From Sphingomonas cremea (GTDB lineage: Bacteria; Pseudomonadota; Alphaproteobacteria; Sphingomonadales; Sphingomonadaceae), in the NCBI RefSeq assembly GCF_021502585.1, contig NZ_JAKFGM010000003.1, positions 310,001 through 374,000 on the forward strand: 64,000 nucleotides of DNA. Direction: 5' to 3'. The position numbers and the translations under genes are program-made. Positions 56,758 to 64,000 of this stretch are shown here, one piece after another. The first letter of the stretch is position 1. The number at the start of each line of letters is the position of its first letter. The notes under the pieces were generated by a model. The model was not told the DNA's origin. It ran no database searches and saw only the letters and a list, made by a program, of their open reading frames with translations.

Positions 56758-58914
56758 CTAGATTTTGAAGCGCAGCGTCGCGCGCGCGGTGCGTGGGGCG
56801 CCGGGGTTCAAATTATTATCGGTGTGGACGAGGCCGATATAATGTTTGTCGAGAAGATTCTCGACATTGAGTTGCAGCGCAACCTGATCGGTGATCCCGA
56901 TGTAGCCTGCGGCGTCGAGCCTGGTGAAGCCTGGCACCACCACGGCATTGCTGATCGAAGCGAACATCTTCGACTGGTGATAGATGCCGAGGCCCAGGCC
57001 AAGCCGGTCATTGACCTCATAGCGGCCCCAGAGCGAGGCAGTGAAATGCGGCACGCTGGCGACATCGCGGCCTTCGGCGGCTGCGGCAGTGGTCTTCGTG
57101 ATCTCGGCCTTCTGTAGCGCTGCAGCGGCGGCGATCGACAGCCTGTCGGTGAGCTTGCCGACCGCACTCGCCTCGATCCCCTTCGATCGCTCCTCGCCTG
57201 TCAGCACTGTCTGCTGGGTGACCGGATCGGTCGCACGAGTGTTGGTGCGGTCCAGGATATAGGCCGTGAGCGTAACGTCGAGACCGGGCAGCGCCGCCCA
57301 CTTCAGTCCGACCTCCCGATTTACGAACTTTTCGGGCGCCAGCGCTGCGGTCGTTGCGGTCAGGCTGGAAAATTGATCGCCCGATTGCGGCAGGAAGCTC
57401 TTCGACCAGCTGCCGTAGATCGACAGCGTCTCGACTGGCTTCAGCACCACGCCAAGACGTGGCGACCATTTGGAATCCTTGCGGCTGAGCCGATCGTCAT
57501 TGATCCGGTTGTGAAAATCGAGCTTGAACCAGTCGCGGCGAAGGCCGGCGATCAGTTCGACATGGTCGCCCAGCTTGGCCTGGTCCTGGATATAGACGCC
57601 CCACGAACGGGCGTCGGTATCGGCGGCGGTCGCCGGCTGCGACGGATCGTCGCGGAAGGTGATTGGCGGCAGGCTATCGCTGTTGGCCAGCGATACGATC
57701 AGCCGCCGGCGGCTATTCTCGGTCTGGGCCAACGGGCTGTCATCGAAAAAGCCCTGCTGGCGGTCGGCGAAAGTATCCTGGCTGGCAAAATCGACACCGG
57801 CGAGAAGCGTATGATCGACAGGGCCAGTCGAGGCTTCGGCCACCAGGTCATTCTGGATCAGCACGGCATTGCGATTGGTCTTCGACTGATAGGCTTCCAT
57901 GCGGAACAGGTCGCCGTTGACAACTGGAGTTGCGGCCATCGCGTTGCGGTAGAATTTGTCATAGTCGCCGACGCGCGCCTTACCGGTCCATTGAAGCCGG
58001 TCGGAGAAGCGATGCTTAATGGCCAGGTCGAACACATGGGCATCGAACTTCAGGCGGTTGACGTCGGGATCGCCGAAAAATTGGTCCTGCGCGCCCCTCA
58101 GCGGATGGGCGGGATCGTCGACGGTCGCCGGGCCACGGCCGCGAATGTCCGATGGAATGCCGCGGTCGACGACCCGGCGGTCATGCGAATATTCATAGGA
58201 TAGGTCGACCCGCGTGATGTCATTTTCCCAGCCAAGGGTTGGATTGAGACCGATCCGATGCCCGTCGACATGATCGCGGAAGCTATTGAAATTCTCATAG
58301 GCGCCGTTGAATCGGCCCGACAGGCCGTGGCCGATGGGCATGTTGAGGTCTGCCTCGATACCCCAGGCGCCATGGCTATCGACCGCAAGCGAACCGGCCG
58401 CGAAGGTGGAATTGAGCGCCTTCTTGGTTACCCGATTGATGATCCCGCCGCCACCGCCGCGGCCGAAGATCATGGCATTAGGACCTTTTAGCACCTCGAC
58501 CCGGTCGAGATTGTAGAGCCCGCGATAATATTGAACGTCGTCGCGGATGCCGTCGACGAAGAAGTCGGCGGTGGTGTTCTGGCCGCGCAGCAGGACCTGG
58601 TCGCGATGCCCTTCGCCCGATGCTGCGGTCGCGCCAGGAACAGTGCGTAGTACGTCCGCAATCGAGACCATCCCCTGATCCGCGATCTGCTGGGAAGTGA
58701 TGACGCTGATCGCCTGCGGAATGTCCTGGAGCGGCGTGTCGGTCTTGGTCGCGGTGCTTGTATCCTTGGCATCATAACCGCCGCGATCGCCAATCACGAC
58801 GATCGGGTCGCCGAGCTCCGCAAACTCGACCGCATCGCTTACCACATCCGCGGCCAGTGCCGGCGCGGCAAGTGCAGTAGTGGCAAGCAAAGCGGCTACG
58901 CAGACGCGAAACAT
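56758..58914 (-). CDS. TonB-dependent siderophore receptor
   Basis: This is a 718-residue outer-membrane receptor. After the signal peptide (MFRVCVAALLATTALAAPALA) comes a TonB-box-like DPIVVIG, the plug domain (about 50-170: PLQDIPQAISVITSQQIADQGMVSIADVLRTVPG, VLLRGQNTTADFFVDGIRDDVQYYRGLYNLDRVEVLKGPNAMIFGRGGGGGIINRV) and a 22-strand barrel ending in RTARATLRFKI. The plug is of the catecholate-siderophore (Fiu/FhuE-like) class. A Fur-like site lies 44 bases before the ATG at 58914. No siderophore synthesis or TonB genes are nearby. Confidence 0.93.
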   Translation of the reverse strand: MFRVCVAALLATTALAAPALAADVVSDAVEFAELGDPIVVIGDRGGYDAKDTSTATKTDTPLQDIPQAISVITSQQIADQGMVSIADVLRTVPGATAASGEGHRDQVLLRGQNTTADFFVDGIRDDVQYYRGLYNLDRVEVLKGPNAMIFGRGGGGGIINRVTKKALNSTFAAGSLAVDSHGAWGIEADLNMPIGHGLSGRFNGAYENFNSFRDHVDGHRIGLNPTLGWENDITRVDLSYEYSHDRRVVDRGIPSDIRGRGPATVDDPAHPLRGAQDQFFGDPDVNRLKFDAHVFDLAIKHRFSDRLQWTGKARVGDYDKFYRNAMAATPVVNGDLFRMEAYQSKTNRNAVLIQNDLVAEASTGPVDHTLLAGVDFASQDTFADRQQGFFDDSPLAQTENSRRRLIVSLANSDSLPPITFRDDPSQPATAADTDARSWGVYIQDQAKLGDHVELIAGLRRDWFKLDFHNRINDDRLSRKDSKWSPRLGVVLKPVETLSIYGSWSKSFLPQSGDQFSSLTATTAALAPEKFVNREVGLKWAALPGLDVTLTAYILDRTNTRATDPVTQQTVLTGEERSKGIEASAVGKLTDRLSIAAAAALQKAEITKTTAAAAEGRDVASVPHFTASLWGRYEVNDRLGLGLGIYHQSKMFASISNAVVVPGFTRLDAAGYIGITDQVALQLNVENLLDKHYIGLVHTDNNLNPGAPRTARATLRFKI

Positions 58915-58957
58915 CGATGGATTCCCCTAGAACCGGATGGTCTGAGGGGCGACTAGC

Positions 58958-58976
58958 GTTACTGATAGTCATTCGC
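58958..58976 (-). promoter_or_regulatory. Fur-box-like site before the siderophore receptor gene
   Basis: Read on the minus strand the 19 bases are GCGAATGACTATCAGTAAC, matching 13 of 19 positions of the classical Fur box GATAATGATAATCATTATC. It lies in the 87-base spacer between the receptor and the P450 gene. A perfect dyad ATTCGC-N4-GCGAAT (58971-58986) overlaps one edge. Iron-dependent repression of the receptor is the likely role; an alphaproteobacterial Irr- or RirA-type site is an alternative. Confidence 0.5.
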
Positions 58977-59001
58977 AATAGCGAATCTTTCCCGAAATGA
59001 T

Positions 59002-60351
59002 TTAATCCTTGCGACGTTCCAGGTTCAACGGCAGGCCGCCAGCAGGACGCAGGGTCACCATCCCTGCTGCCCTCGCCGGATGACCCGAATCGATGAAGCG
59101 CCACTCGCTCAGCCAATGCGCGAGAATGGTCAGCGCTTCGATGGTTGCGAACTGCGCGCCGACGCATATCCGGCCGCCCCCGCCAAAGGGCAGATATTGG
59201 AATCGATGGCGACCACCTTTGTCAGCGAAGCGGTCGATTTCAAAGCGGTCGGGATCGTCCCAATATTTCGAATGACGGTGCAGCAACCAGGGCCAGATCG
59301 ACACAATGTCCCCGGGAGCCACTTCTGCGTCACCGATCCGGTCGACGGCCAGCGCCTGCCGATCGAAGCGCGGTACCGGCGGATAGAGGCGAAGCGATTC
59401 CATCAGGAACAGCCGAAGCCTCGGCAAGCGATCGGTTAGCCGCTCGGCTTCCTCGCCGGCCTCCGTCGCCGCCTTTGCTTCGGCGGCAAGCTCCTCCTGC
59501 AGCTCCGGTTGTGCGGAGAGAAGGTATAGAGTCCAGCTGAGCGCGTTGGCCGTCGTCTCGTGACCGGCGAGATAGAAGGTCGCCGCGTTGTCGACCGCCA
59601 GCGCCCGCGCCTCATCGTCAGGAAAGCGCTGGCGAAGCGCATCGATCATGCCGGTAAGGAAATCGCCCGCCACGCGCCCGTGCCAGCGATCGTCGACCAC
59701 TTCGGCGAGCGTTCGCCTGAGAAAGACCTGCCCGCGCTTGCCGGCGCGCCCCTTCGGGGTAATCGGGAATTGCGGCAGGCGGAGCAGTGCCAGCATCCGC
59801 GCCTCGGAGAAACCCTCGATTGCCGCCGCGATATGCCGCATCGATTCTTCCGATATCAGCCGCGGATCTCCTCCGAACAGCGCCAGGGCGATGATCGTCA
59901 TCGTGGTCCGGGTCGATTCGGCGGCCATGTCTCGCCGCTCGCCGTGTTTCCAACCGCTCATTGCCGACCGTGCCGCCTCGACGAATTTGCCGCGCTGTGC
60001 ATCGACCGCCGCCGGCGAGAAGCTTGCCGCGACAATCCGCCGCTGGTCGCGCCACAGGTCGCCGTCCGACGTCAGCAGGCCGCGGCCAATGATCGGATTG
60101 AGCAGGTCTTTGACGATGTCGGGCTTCACATAGGCGGCAGGATTATCCAGCAGCACGTGCTGAACCATGTCCGGATCAAGCAGGATGTGAACGGTAAAGC
60201 CGAGGATGTTGCGCTTCAGATAGTTGGTTTCGAAGGCGAATTGCGACCAACCATAAACCGAGGTGCGTGCCCTCTCGCCGAAGAAACCGCGCCAGGTCGC
60301 AACCGGACGTGGCTGGCGCGGAGGATAAGGCGGGATGAACGGGCGGGTCAC
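59002..60351 (-). CDS. Cytochrome P450
   Basis: This is a 449-residue haem monooxygenase. The I-helix oxygen-binding motif is FYLAGHETTANALSW, the K-helix ExxR is in FLMESLRLYPPVPRFDRQA, and the haem Cys loop is YLPFGGGGRICVGAQFATIEA. No membrane anchor is present, so it is soluble. The pattern is closer to bacterial CYP102/CYP4-like forms than to camphor P450s. It starts with GTG at 60351 inside the smc stop (GTGA), so its translation depends on smc. No redox partner gene is adjacent, and the substrate is unknown. Confidence 0.94.
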   Translation of the reverse strand: MTRPFIPPYPPRQPRPVATWRGFFGERARTSVYGWSQFAFETNYLKRNILGFTVHILLDPDMVQHVLLDNPAAYVKPDIVKDLLNPIIGRGLLTSDGDLWRDQRRIVAASFSPAAVDAQRGKFVEAARSAMSGWKHGERRDMAAESTRTTMTIIALALFGGDPRLISEESMRHIAAAIEGFSEARMLALLRLPQFPITPKGRAGKRGQVFLRRTLAEVVDDRWHGRVAGDFLTGMIDALRQRFPDDEARALAVDNAATFYLAGHETTANALSWTLYLLSAQPELQEELAAEAKAATEAGEEAERLTDRLPRLRLFLMESLRLYPPVPRFDRQALAVDRIGDAEVAPGDIVSIWPWLLHRHSKYWDDPDRFEIDRFADKGGRHRFQYLPFGGGGRICVGAQFATIEALTILAHWLSEWRFIDSGHPARAAGMVTLRPAGGLPLNLERRKD

Positions 60352-63300
60352 TCCGCCGCTAATAGCTCCTCTGCCCCACCGAGGTCGACCGAAACCAGGC
60401 GACTGACGCCGCGCTCGATCATCGTCACGCCGTAAAGGCGATGCATCCGGGCCATGGTCACCGCATTGTGAGTGACGATCAGGTAGCGGGTATCGGTCTC
60501 CCCGCTCATGCGATCCAGGAGATCACAGAAACGGTCGACATTGGCGTCATCCAGCGGTGCGTCTACCTCATCCAGCACGCAAATCGGCGCAGGATTGGTC
60601 AGGAACAGCGCAAAGATGAGAGCAACCGCGGTCAGTGCCTGTTCGCCGCCCGAAAGCAAGGTCAGCGCAGAAAGCCGCTTGCCCGGCGGTTGGGCCATGA
60701 TTTCGAGTCCGGCCTCGAGAGGGTCATCGCTCTCGACCAGTTCCAGATGCGCCTGGCCGCCATCGAACAAGGTGGTGAACAGGCTGCGAAAATGGCCGTC
60801 GACCTTTTGGAACGCATCGAGCAGCCGAACCCGCCCCTCACGGTTGAGGCTGCCGATTGAGCCGCGCAGGCGGAGGATCGCCTGGGCCAACTCCTCCTTC
60901 TCGGCAACATTGGACTCGCGGCTGCTATCGAGCTCGGACAACTCCTGCTCGGCAACCAGATTGACGGGCCCGATCCGCTCGCGTTCGGCGGTCAGCCGGT
61001 CGAGCACTTCCTTCTCGACCTCCGGATCGCCGAGATTGTCCGCGTCGAAGCCCAGCCGTTCGGGTAGCAACGGCGGCGGGCACTCGAACCGCTCTCCGCA
61101 AACCCGCGCATATTCCATTCGGCGCCCGATCTGGGCTTCGGCGCGAGCCGCCGCTCCTGCACGAGCCTCGCGCGCCGCTGCAAAAGCCTCACCTGCTTCG
61201 GCCAGTGCCTGCCCGGCGATAGCGACCGCTTCCTGCGCGTCGCGTTCGGCCGCGGCCGTCTTCGAAATTTCCGCTTCGCTCTCGCCAGCTGCTCTTTCAA
61301 GCCGTTCGATGTCGGCAGCATGGCGTTCGGGCTCGTCAGCCAACTCCTCCTGCTCTTCCTCCATCGCCATTGCTCGAGCGGCCGTCTCGGCAAGCCGCTG
61401 GTCGGCCTGCAATCCCCGGGTGCGCCATTCTCCTGACTCGCGCCCTGCCGCAGCATGACGCTCGCGGTCAGCGGCGGATTCGCGCGCCCGGGTAGCCGAC
61501 CGGGCCCGGCAATCAGCTACCGCCTCGCCCGCAGCGGATGCCGCGGCCCGCGCTTGCTCAACCTCGGCCTGGAGCGCATCCGGATCCGGCAGCGCGGCAA
61601 GGCCCCGTCGCGCTACTTCGACCGATTCCTGCGCAGCTTCGGCCAGCGGAGCGACGTCGGATCGACGCTCCTCCAGCCCACCGCGCTGCGCATCCAGTCG
61701 CTCCAGCGCCGCTGCAGCCGAATCTCCAGAGCGGATTGCGTCGCGACTGGCCCGCTCGGCGTTGGCGGCCGCCGCTCGCGCAACCTCGCCTTCACGCCTG
61801 TGCGCTTCAACGGCAGCCGAAGCGCTATCTCGAACCGCCTCAGCGTCGGCGACAGCCTGTTCCAGTCCAGGCAGCTGCCGGTCGATTTCGGCCAGCCGGT
61901 TTGCGCGGAGCAATCGCTCTGCGGCCGCGGCGCCGCTGCCGACGCTTACGAACCCGTCCCATCGTCGCAAAATGCCGTCACGGGTCACCAGCCGCTGTCC
62001 AACTGCAAGCTGCTGGCCGCCGTCTTCATCGGCAACGCCGACCTGAGCGAGCCTCCGATGCAGCGCTGACGGTGCCTCGACATGATCGAGCAACCGATCG
62101 AGCTCGGGAGCTAGGGGTGGATCGCCCGCTTCCGCCTTGCTCCCCTGCCAGCGCCGGGGCCCATCGGTCCCAAGGGTCGCATCGATATCCTCGCCCAGCG
62201 CAGCCGCCAGCGCGCGCTCATAGCCGGGTGAGGCCTTGAGCTCGGCCAATGCTGCACCGCCGCCATGGTCGAGCGCCCGAGCCAAAGCATCACGCTCCGC
62301 CTTTGCCGCGCTCAGGGCAGCGCGGGCAGCGGCCAGCTTGCTTTCGGCGACGTCCCGGCTGGTGGCGGCTTCGGCCCGTTGCTGTTCCGCCAGGGCCAGC
62401 GCCGCCTCGGCACCTGCCAATTGGGCGGCAGCTTCCTCGGCCGCCTTGCTGGCCTCTTCGATGGTCTGTCGTTCCGAGGCGCCGTCGCCGATCGCCGCAA
62501 GCTGTTGCGCCAACCTCTCGCTTTCCACTGCAACCCGGCCCGCCTGCGCATGGGCAACTTCAAGTGCCGCCTCAGCGACCCGCCGTTCGGCGCGCATCGC
62601 GGCCTCGCGGGCAAGCACCCCAGCAAGCGCCGCCTCGGCCTCTCGCGAGACGGCCTCCGCCTGCGTCAGCTCCGCGGCGATTCGGGCGGCGATGGCTTCG
62701 CCGTCTGCAAGCCGCTCCTCGATCGCGCGACGTTCCTGGTCGAGCGTTTCTACAGCCCGGGCCGCGTCGGCCTTAAGCGCAACTTCGCGGGCCGTTTCGG
62801 CCGATAGCGCCTTGGACTGCCGCTCAAGCTCCGCCAGCCGCCGGACCACCGTGTCGCGCTTGGCGCGCGCCGTCGCAAGCTCATGCGCCAGGGTCCGGCC
62901 TGCGTCGCGAGCAGCGACGGCGGCATCACGCCGTTCGGCAAGTACAGCGGCAACTTGTTCCTGCATCGCCTGCGCGACCTGTACCGACTGCTGGAGCCTT
63001 GCGACCTCCACTTCTGCGGCCCTGGCTTCCTCAGCCGCCTCGGCGGCGGCACGGTCAGCCTCCGCCCAGCGGGCGTAGACCAGCTTGCCTTCCGCCAACC
63101 GGATGCGGTCGGTCAGCGCTCGATAGCGTTCGGCCGCCCGTGCCTGGCGCCGGAGGGCAGAAGCACGGACTTCTTGCTCGGTGAGCAGTTCGTCGAGGCG
63201 CTGAAGATTCGCCTCGGTCGCGCGAAGCTTCTGCTCCGCATCCTTGCGTCGTGCGTGAAGGCCGGAGATGCCCGCCGCTTCCTCGAGCATCATCCGGCGC

Positions 63301-63764
63301 TCGACCGGCTTGGCGGCGATCACCGCGCCGATCCGACCCTGGCTGACCAATGCCGGGGAATGCGCGCCAGTCGCCGCGTCCGCAAACAACAGCGATACGT
63401 CCTTCTGCCGAACGTCGCGGCCGTCGATCCGGTAGGCGGACCCCGCGCCACGCTCAATCCGCCGAGTGACCTCGCTTTCGCCTTCGGCCTCTTCGTCGTC
63501 AGCGGTGCGTTCGATCAGCAACGAAACCTCGGCGAAGTCTCGTGCCGGGCGAGTCGCCGTGCCGGCGAAGATGATGTCCTCCATCCCGCCGCCACGGAGC
63601 GACTTGGGCGAACCTTCGCCCATCACCCAGCGGATCGCTTCGAGCAGGTTCGACTTGCCGCAGCCGTTGGGGCCGACGACCCCCGTCAGCCCCGGCTCGA
63701 TCCTCAGCTCGGCAGGCTCGACGAAGCTCTTGAAGCCGCTGAGTTTCAGCCGGCGAAAGCGCAA
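60348..63764 (-). CDS. smc: Chromosome segregation protein SMC
   Basis: This is a 1138-residue condensin ATPase. The N-terminal head has MRFRRLKLSGFKSFVEPAELRI and Walker A GPNGCGKSNLLEAIRWVMGE (31-50). Long Ala/Glu/Arg-rich coiled coils (about 165-480 and 640-950) flank the hinge. The C-terminal head has the signature LTLLSGGEQALTAVALIFALF and Walker B PICVLDEVDAPLDDANVDRF. It organises and segregates the chromosome with ScpAB. A DsbA-family gene precedes it and a cytochrome P450 is coupled to its 3' end. Confidence 0.96.
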   Translation of the reverse strand: MRFRRLKLSGFKSFVEPAELRIEPGLTGVVGPNGCGKSNLLEAIRWVMGEGSPKSLRGGGMEDIIFAGTATRPARDFAEVSLLIERTADDEEAEGESEVTRRIERGAGSAYRIDGRDVRQKDVSLLFADAATGAHSPALVSQGRIGAVIAAKPVERRMMLEEAAGISGLHARRKDAEQKLRATEANLQRLDELLTEQEVRASALRRQARAAERYRALTDRIRLAEGKLVYARWAEADRAAAEAAEEARAAEVEVARLQQSVQVAQAMQEQVAAVLAERRDAAVAARDAGRTLAHELATARAKRDTVVRRLAELERQSKALSAETAREVALKADAARAVETLDQERRAIEERLADGEAIAARIAAELTQAEAVSREAEAALAGVLAREAAMRAERRVAEAALEVAHAQAGRVAVESERLAQQLAAIGDGASERQTIEEASKAAEEAAAQLAGAEAALALAEQQRAEAATSRDVAESKLAAARAALSAAKAERDALARALDHGGGAALAELKASPGYERALAAALGEDIDATLGTDGPRRWQGSKAEAGDPPLAPELDRLLDHVEAPSALHRRLAQVGVADEDGGQQLAVGQRLVTRDGILRRWDGFVSVGSGAAAAERLLRANRLAEIDRQLPGLEQAVADAEAVRDSASAAVEAHRREGEVARAAAANAERASRDAIRSGDSAAAALERLDAQRGGLEERRSDVAPLAEAAQESVEVARRGLAALPDPDALQAEVEQARAAASAAGEAVADCRARSATRARESAADRERHAAAGRESGEWRTRGLQADQRLAETAARAMAMEEEQEELADEPERHAADIERLERAAGESEAEISKTAAAERDAQEAVAIAGQALAEAGEAFAAAREARAGAAARAEAQIGRRMEYARVCGERFECPPPLLPERLGFDADNLGDPEVEKEVLDRLTAERERIGPVNLVAEQELSELDSSRESNVAEKEELAQAILRLRGSIGSLNREGRVRLLDAFQKVDGHFRSLFTTLFDGGQAHLELVESDDPLEAGLEIMAQPPGKRLSALTLLSGGEQALTAVALIFALFLTNPAPICVLDEVDAPLDDANVDRFCDLLDRMSGETDTRYLIVTHNAVTMARMHRLYGVTMIERGVSRLVSVDLGGAEELLAAE

Positions 63765-63794
63765 CCTGTCGAACCCCCTTCCCCTTGATCCATT

Positions 63795-64000
63795 TTAGCT
63801 TGCGAGCGCTTCCTTCAGCTTGGGCTCGAGCGCCTCCCATGTGGCGGTCTGATCGAGCAGCGATCCGTTGAGCAGGAAGGAGGGAGTGCCGGGAATGCTG
63901 TAGGTGGTCGCAGCGTCGGAATTCATCTGGACCAGCTGGTTCACCTCTGCCTCATTTGCCAGGCACTGATCGGCCTTGGCCCGCGGCACTCCGCGCATGG
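63795..64000 (-). CDS. DsbA-family thioredoxin-fold protein, C-terminal part (cut by window edge)
   Basis: Only the last 67 complete codons are visible; the gene begins beyond base 64000. The segment QCLANEAEVNQLVQMNSDAATTYSIPGTPSFLLNGSLLDQTATWEALEPKLKEAL contains the cis-proline strand (IPGTPSFLLNG) of DsbA-like thiol oxidoreductases. The CxxC active site would be in the missing part. It ends 30 bases before the smc ATG on the same strand, the usual order in alphaproteobacteria. Confidence 0.85.
   Translation of the reverse strand, partial: MRGVPRAKADQCLANEAEVNQLVQMNSDAATTYSIPGTPSFLLNGSLLDQTATWEALEPKLKEALAS

Noticed and set aside
1-64000. CRISPR array, prophage, insertion sequence, riboswitch or toxin-antitoxin pair
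   Set aside because: No regularly spaced repeats, transposase, integrase, phage structural gene, recognisable riboswitch fold or toxin-antitoxin family was seen; the DUF2975-HTH pair is not a toxin-antitoxin system.

Overview
The window is a chromosomal segment of an alphaproteobacterium, most likely Sphingomonadaceae (Sphingomonas/Sphingosinicella-like). The case rests on gene content and order: phoR-pstSCAB-phoU-phoB, ubiG next to lysC and a PtsP of the nitrogen PTS, rodZ-cpoB-tilS-ftsH, nadD-rsfS-rlmH-envC-ctpA-dsbB-coq7, a DsbA-family gene before smc, and many small secreted proteins of sphingomonad type. The DNA is GC-rich and very compact. Genes often overlap by 1-14 bases, and four convergent pairs share the same four bases for both stop codons. 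I saw no phage, transposase, integrase, plasmid gene or CRISPR array.

Left part (1-19.3 kb): the 5' end of ligD and a complete ku (bacterial end joining); tRNA-Gly and tRNA-Tyr; a membrane-anchored OmpA-fold protein; a LuxR-type HTH protein with a C-terminal membrane helix followed by two small genes; the phosphate-starvation locus with a triple half-site Pho box before pstS; rlmB and an AlkA-type glycosylase; a gamma carbonic anhydrase-like protein; a PilZ protein; glpK; a SulP transporter; and a water-type aquaporin.

Accessory block (19.4-25.7 kb): a peptidase-GST operon runs leftward and an Lrp-regulator/PLP-lyase/cyclase operon runs rightward from one intergenic region. It is followed by a rhodanese and an FtrA-type regulator, and it ends at the 3' end of a tRNA-Leu gene. 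A GCGGAA-N-TTCCGC inverted repeat occurs in the shared promoter and again just before the lyase gene. This is the best candidate here for an undescribed catabolic unit. Its composition looks less GC-rich than the flanks, and a tRNA boundary fits past insertion, but no integrase or att duplication is visible.

Middle (25.8-44.7 kb): an HTH/DUF2975 pair with its own perfect inverted repeat; a retropepsin-like protease with a PDZ domain; an NDUFA9-like dehydrogenase; uppP; two small secreted proteins; a GST-fold protein resembling the division factor FzlA; a MarR gene with an apparently leaderless promoter/operator; a GNAT acetyltransferase; emrAB-type drug efflux genes; ubiG; lysC and a nitronate monooxygenase-like gene; a hemerythrin-like protein; ptsP; rodZ; cpoB; and tilS.

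Right part (44.7-64 kb): ftsH; a DUF3667 membrane protein; a long envelope/ribosome operon (nadD, rsfS, a beta-lactamase-fold hydrolase without the general-base Glu, rlmH, a degenerate EnvC-like factor, ctpA, dsbB, coq7); a DUF885 metallopeptidase-like protein; an exported MsrA; a TonB-dependent siderophore receptor with a Fur-like site; a cytochrome P450 coupled to smc; smc; and the 3' end of a DsbA-family gene cut by the window edge. No stretch longer than 300 bases lacks a gene. The longest spacers (2631-2881 and 31462-31723) hold only the regulatory or repeat signals listed.
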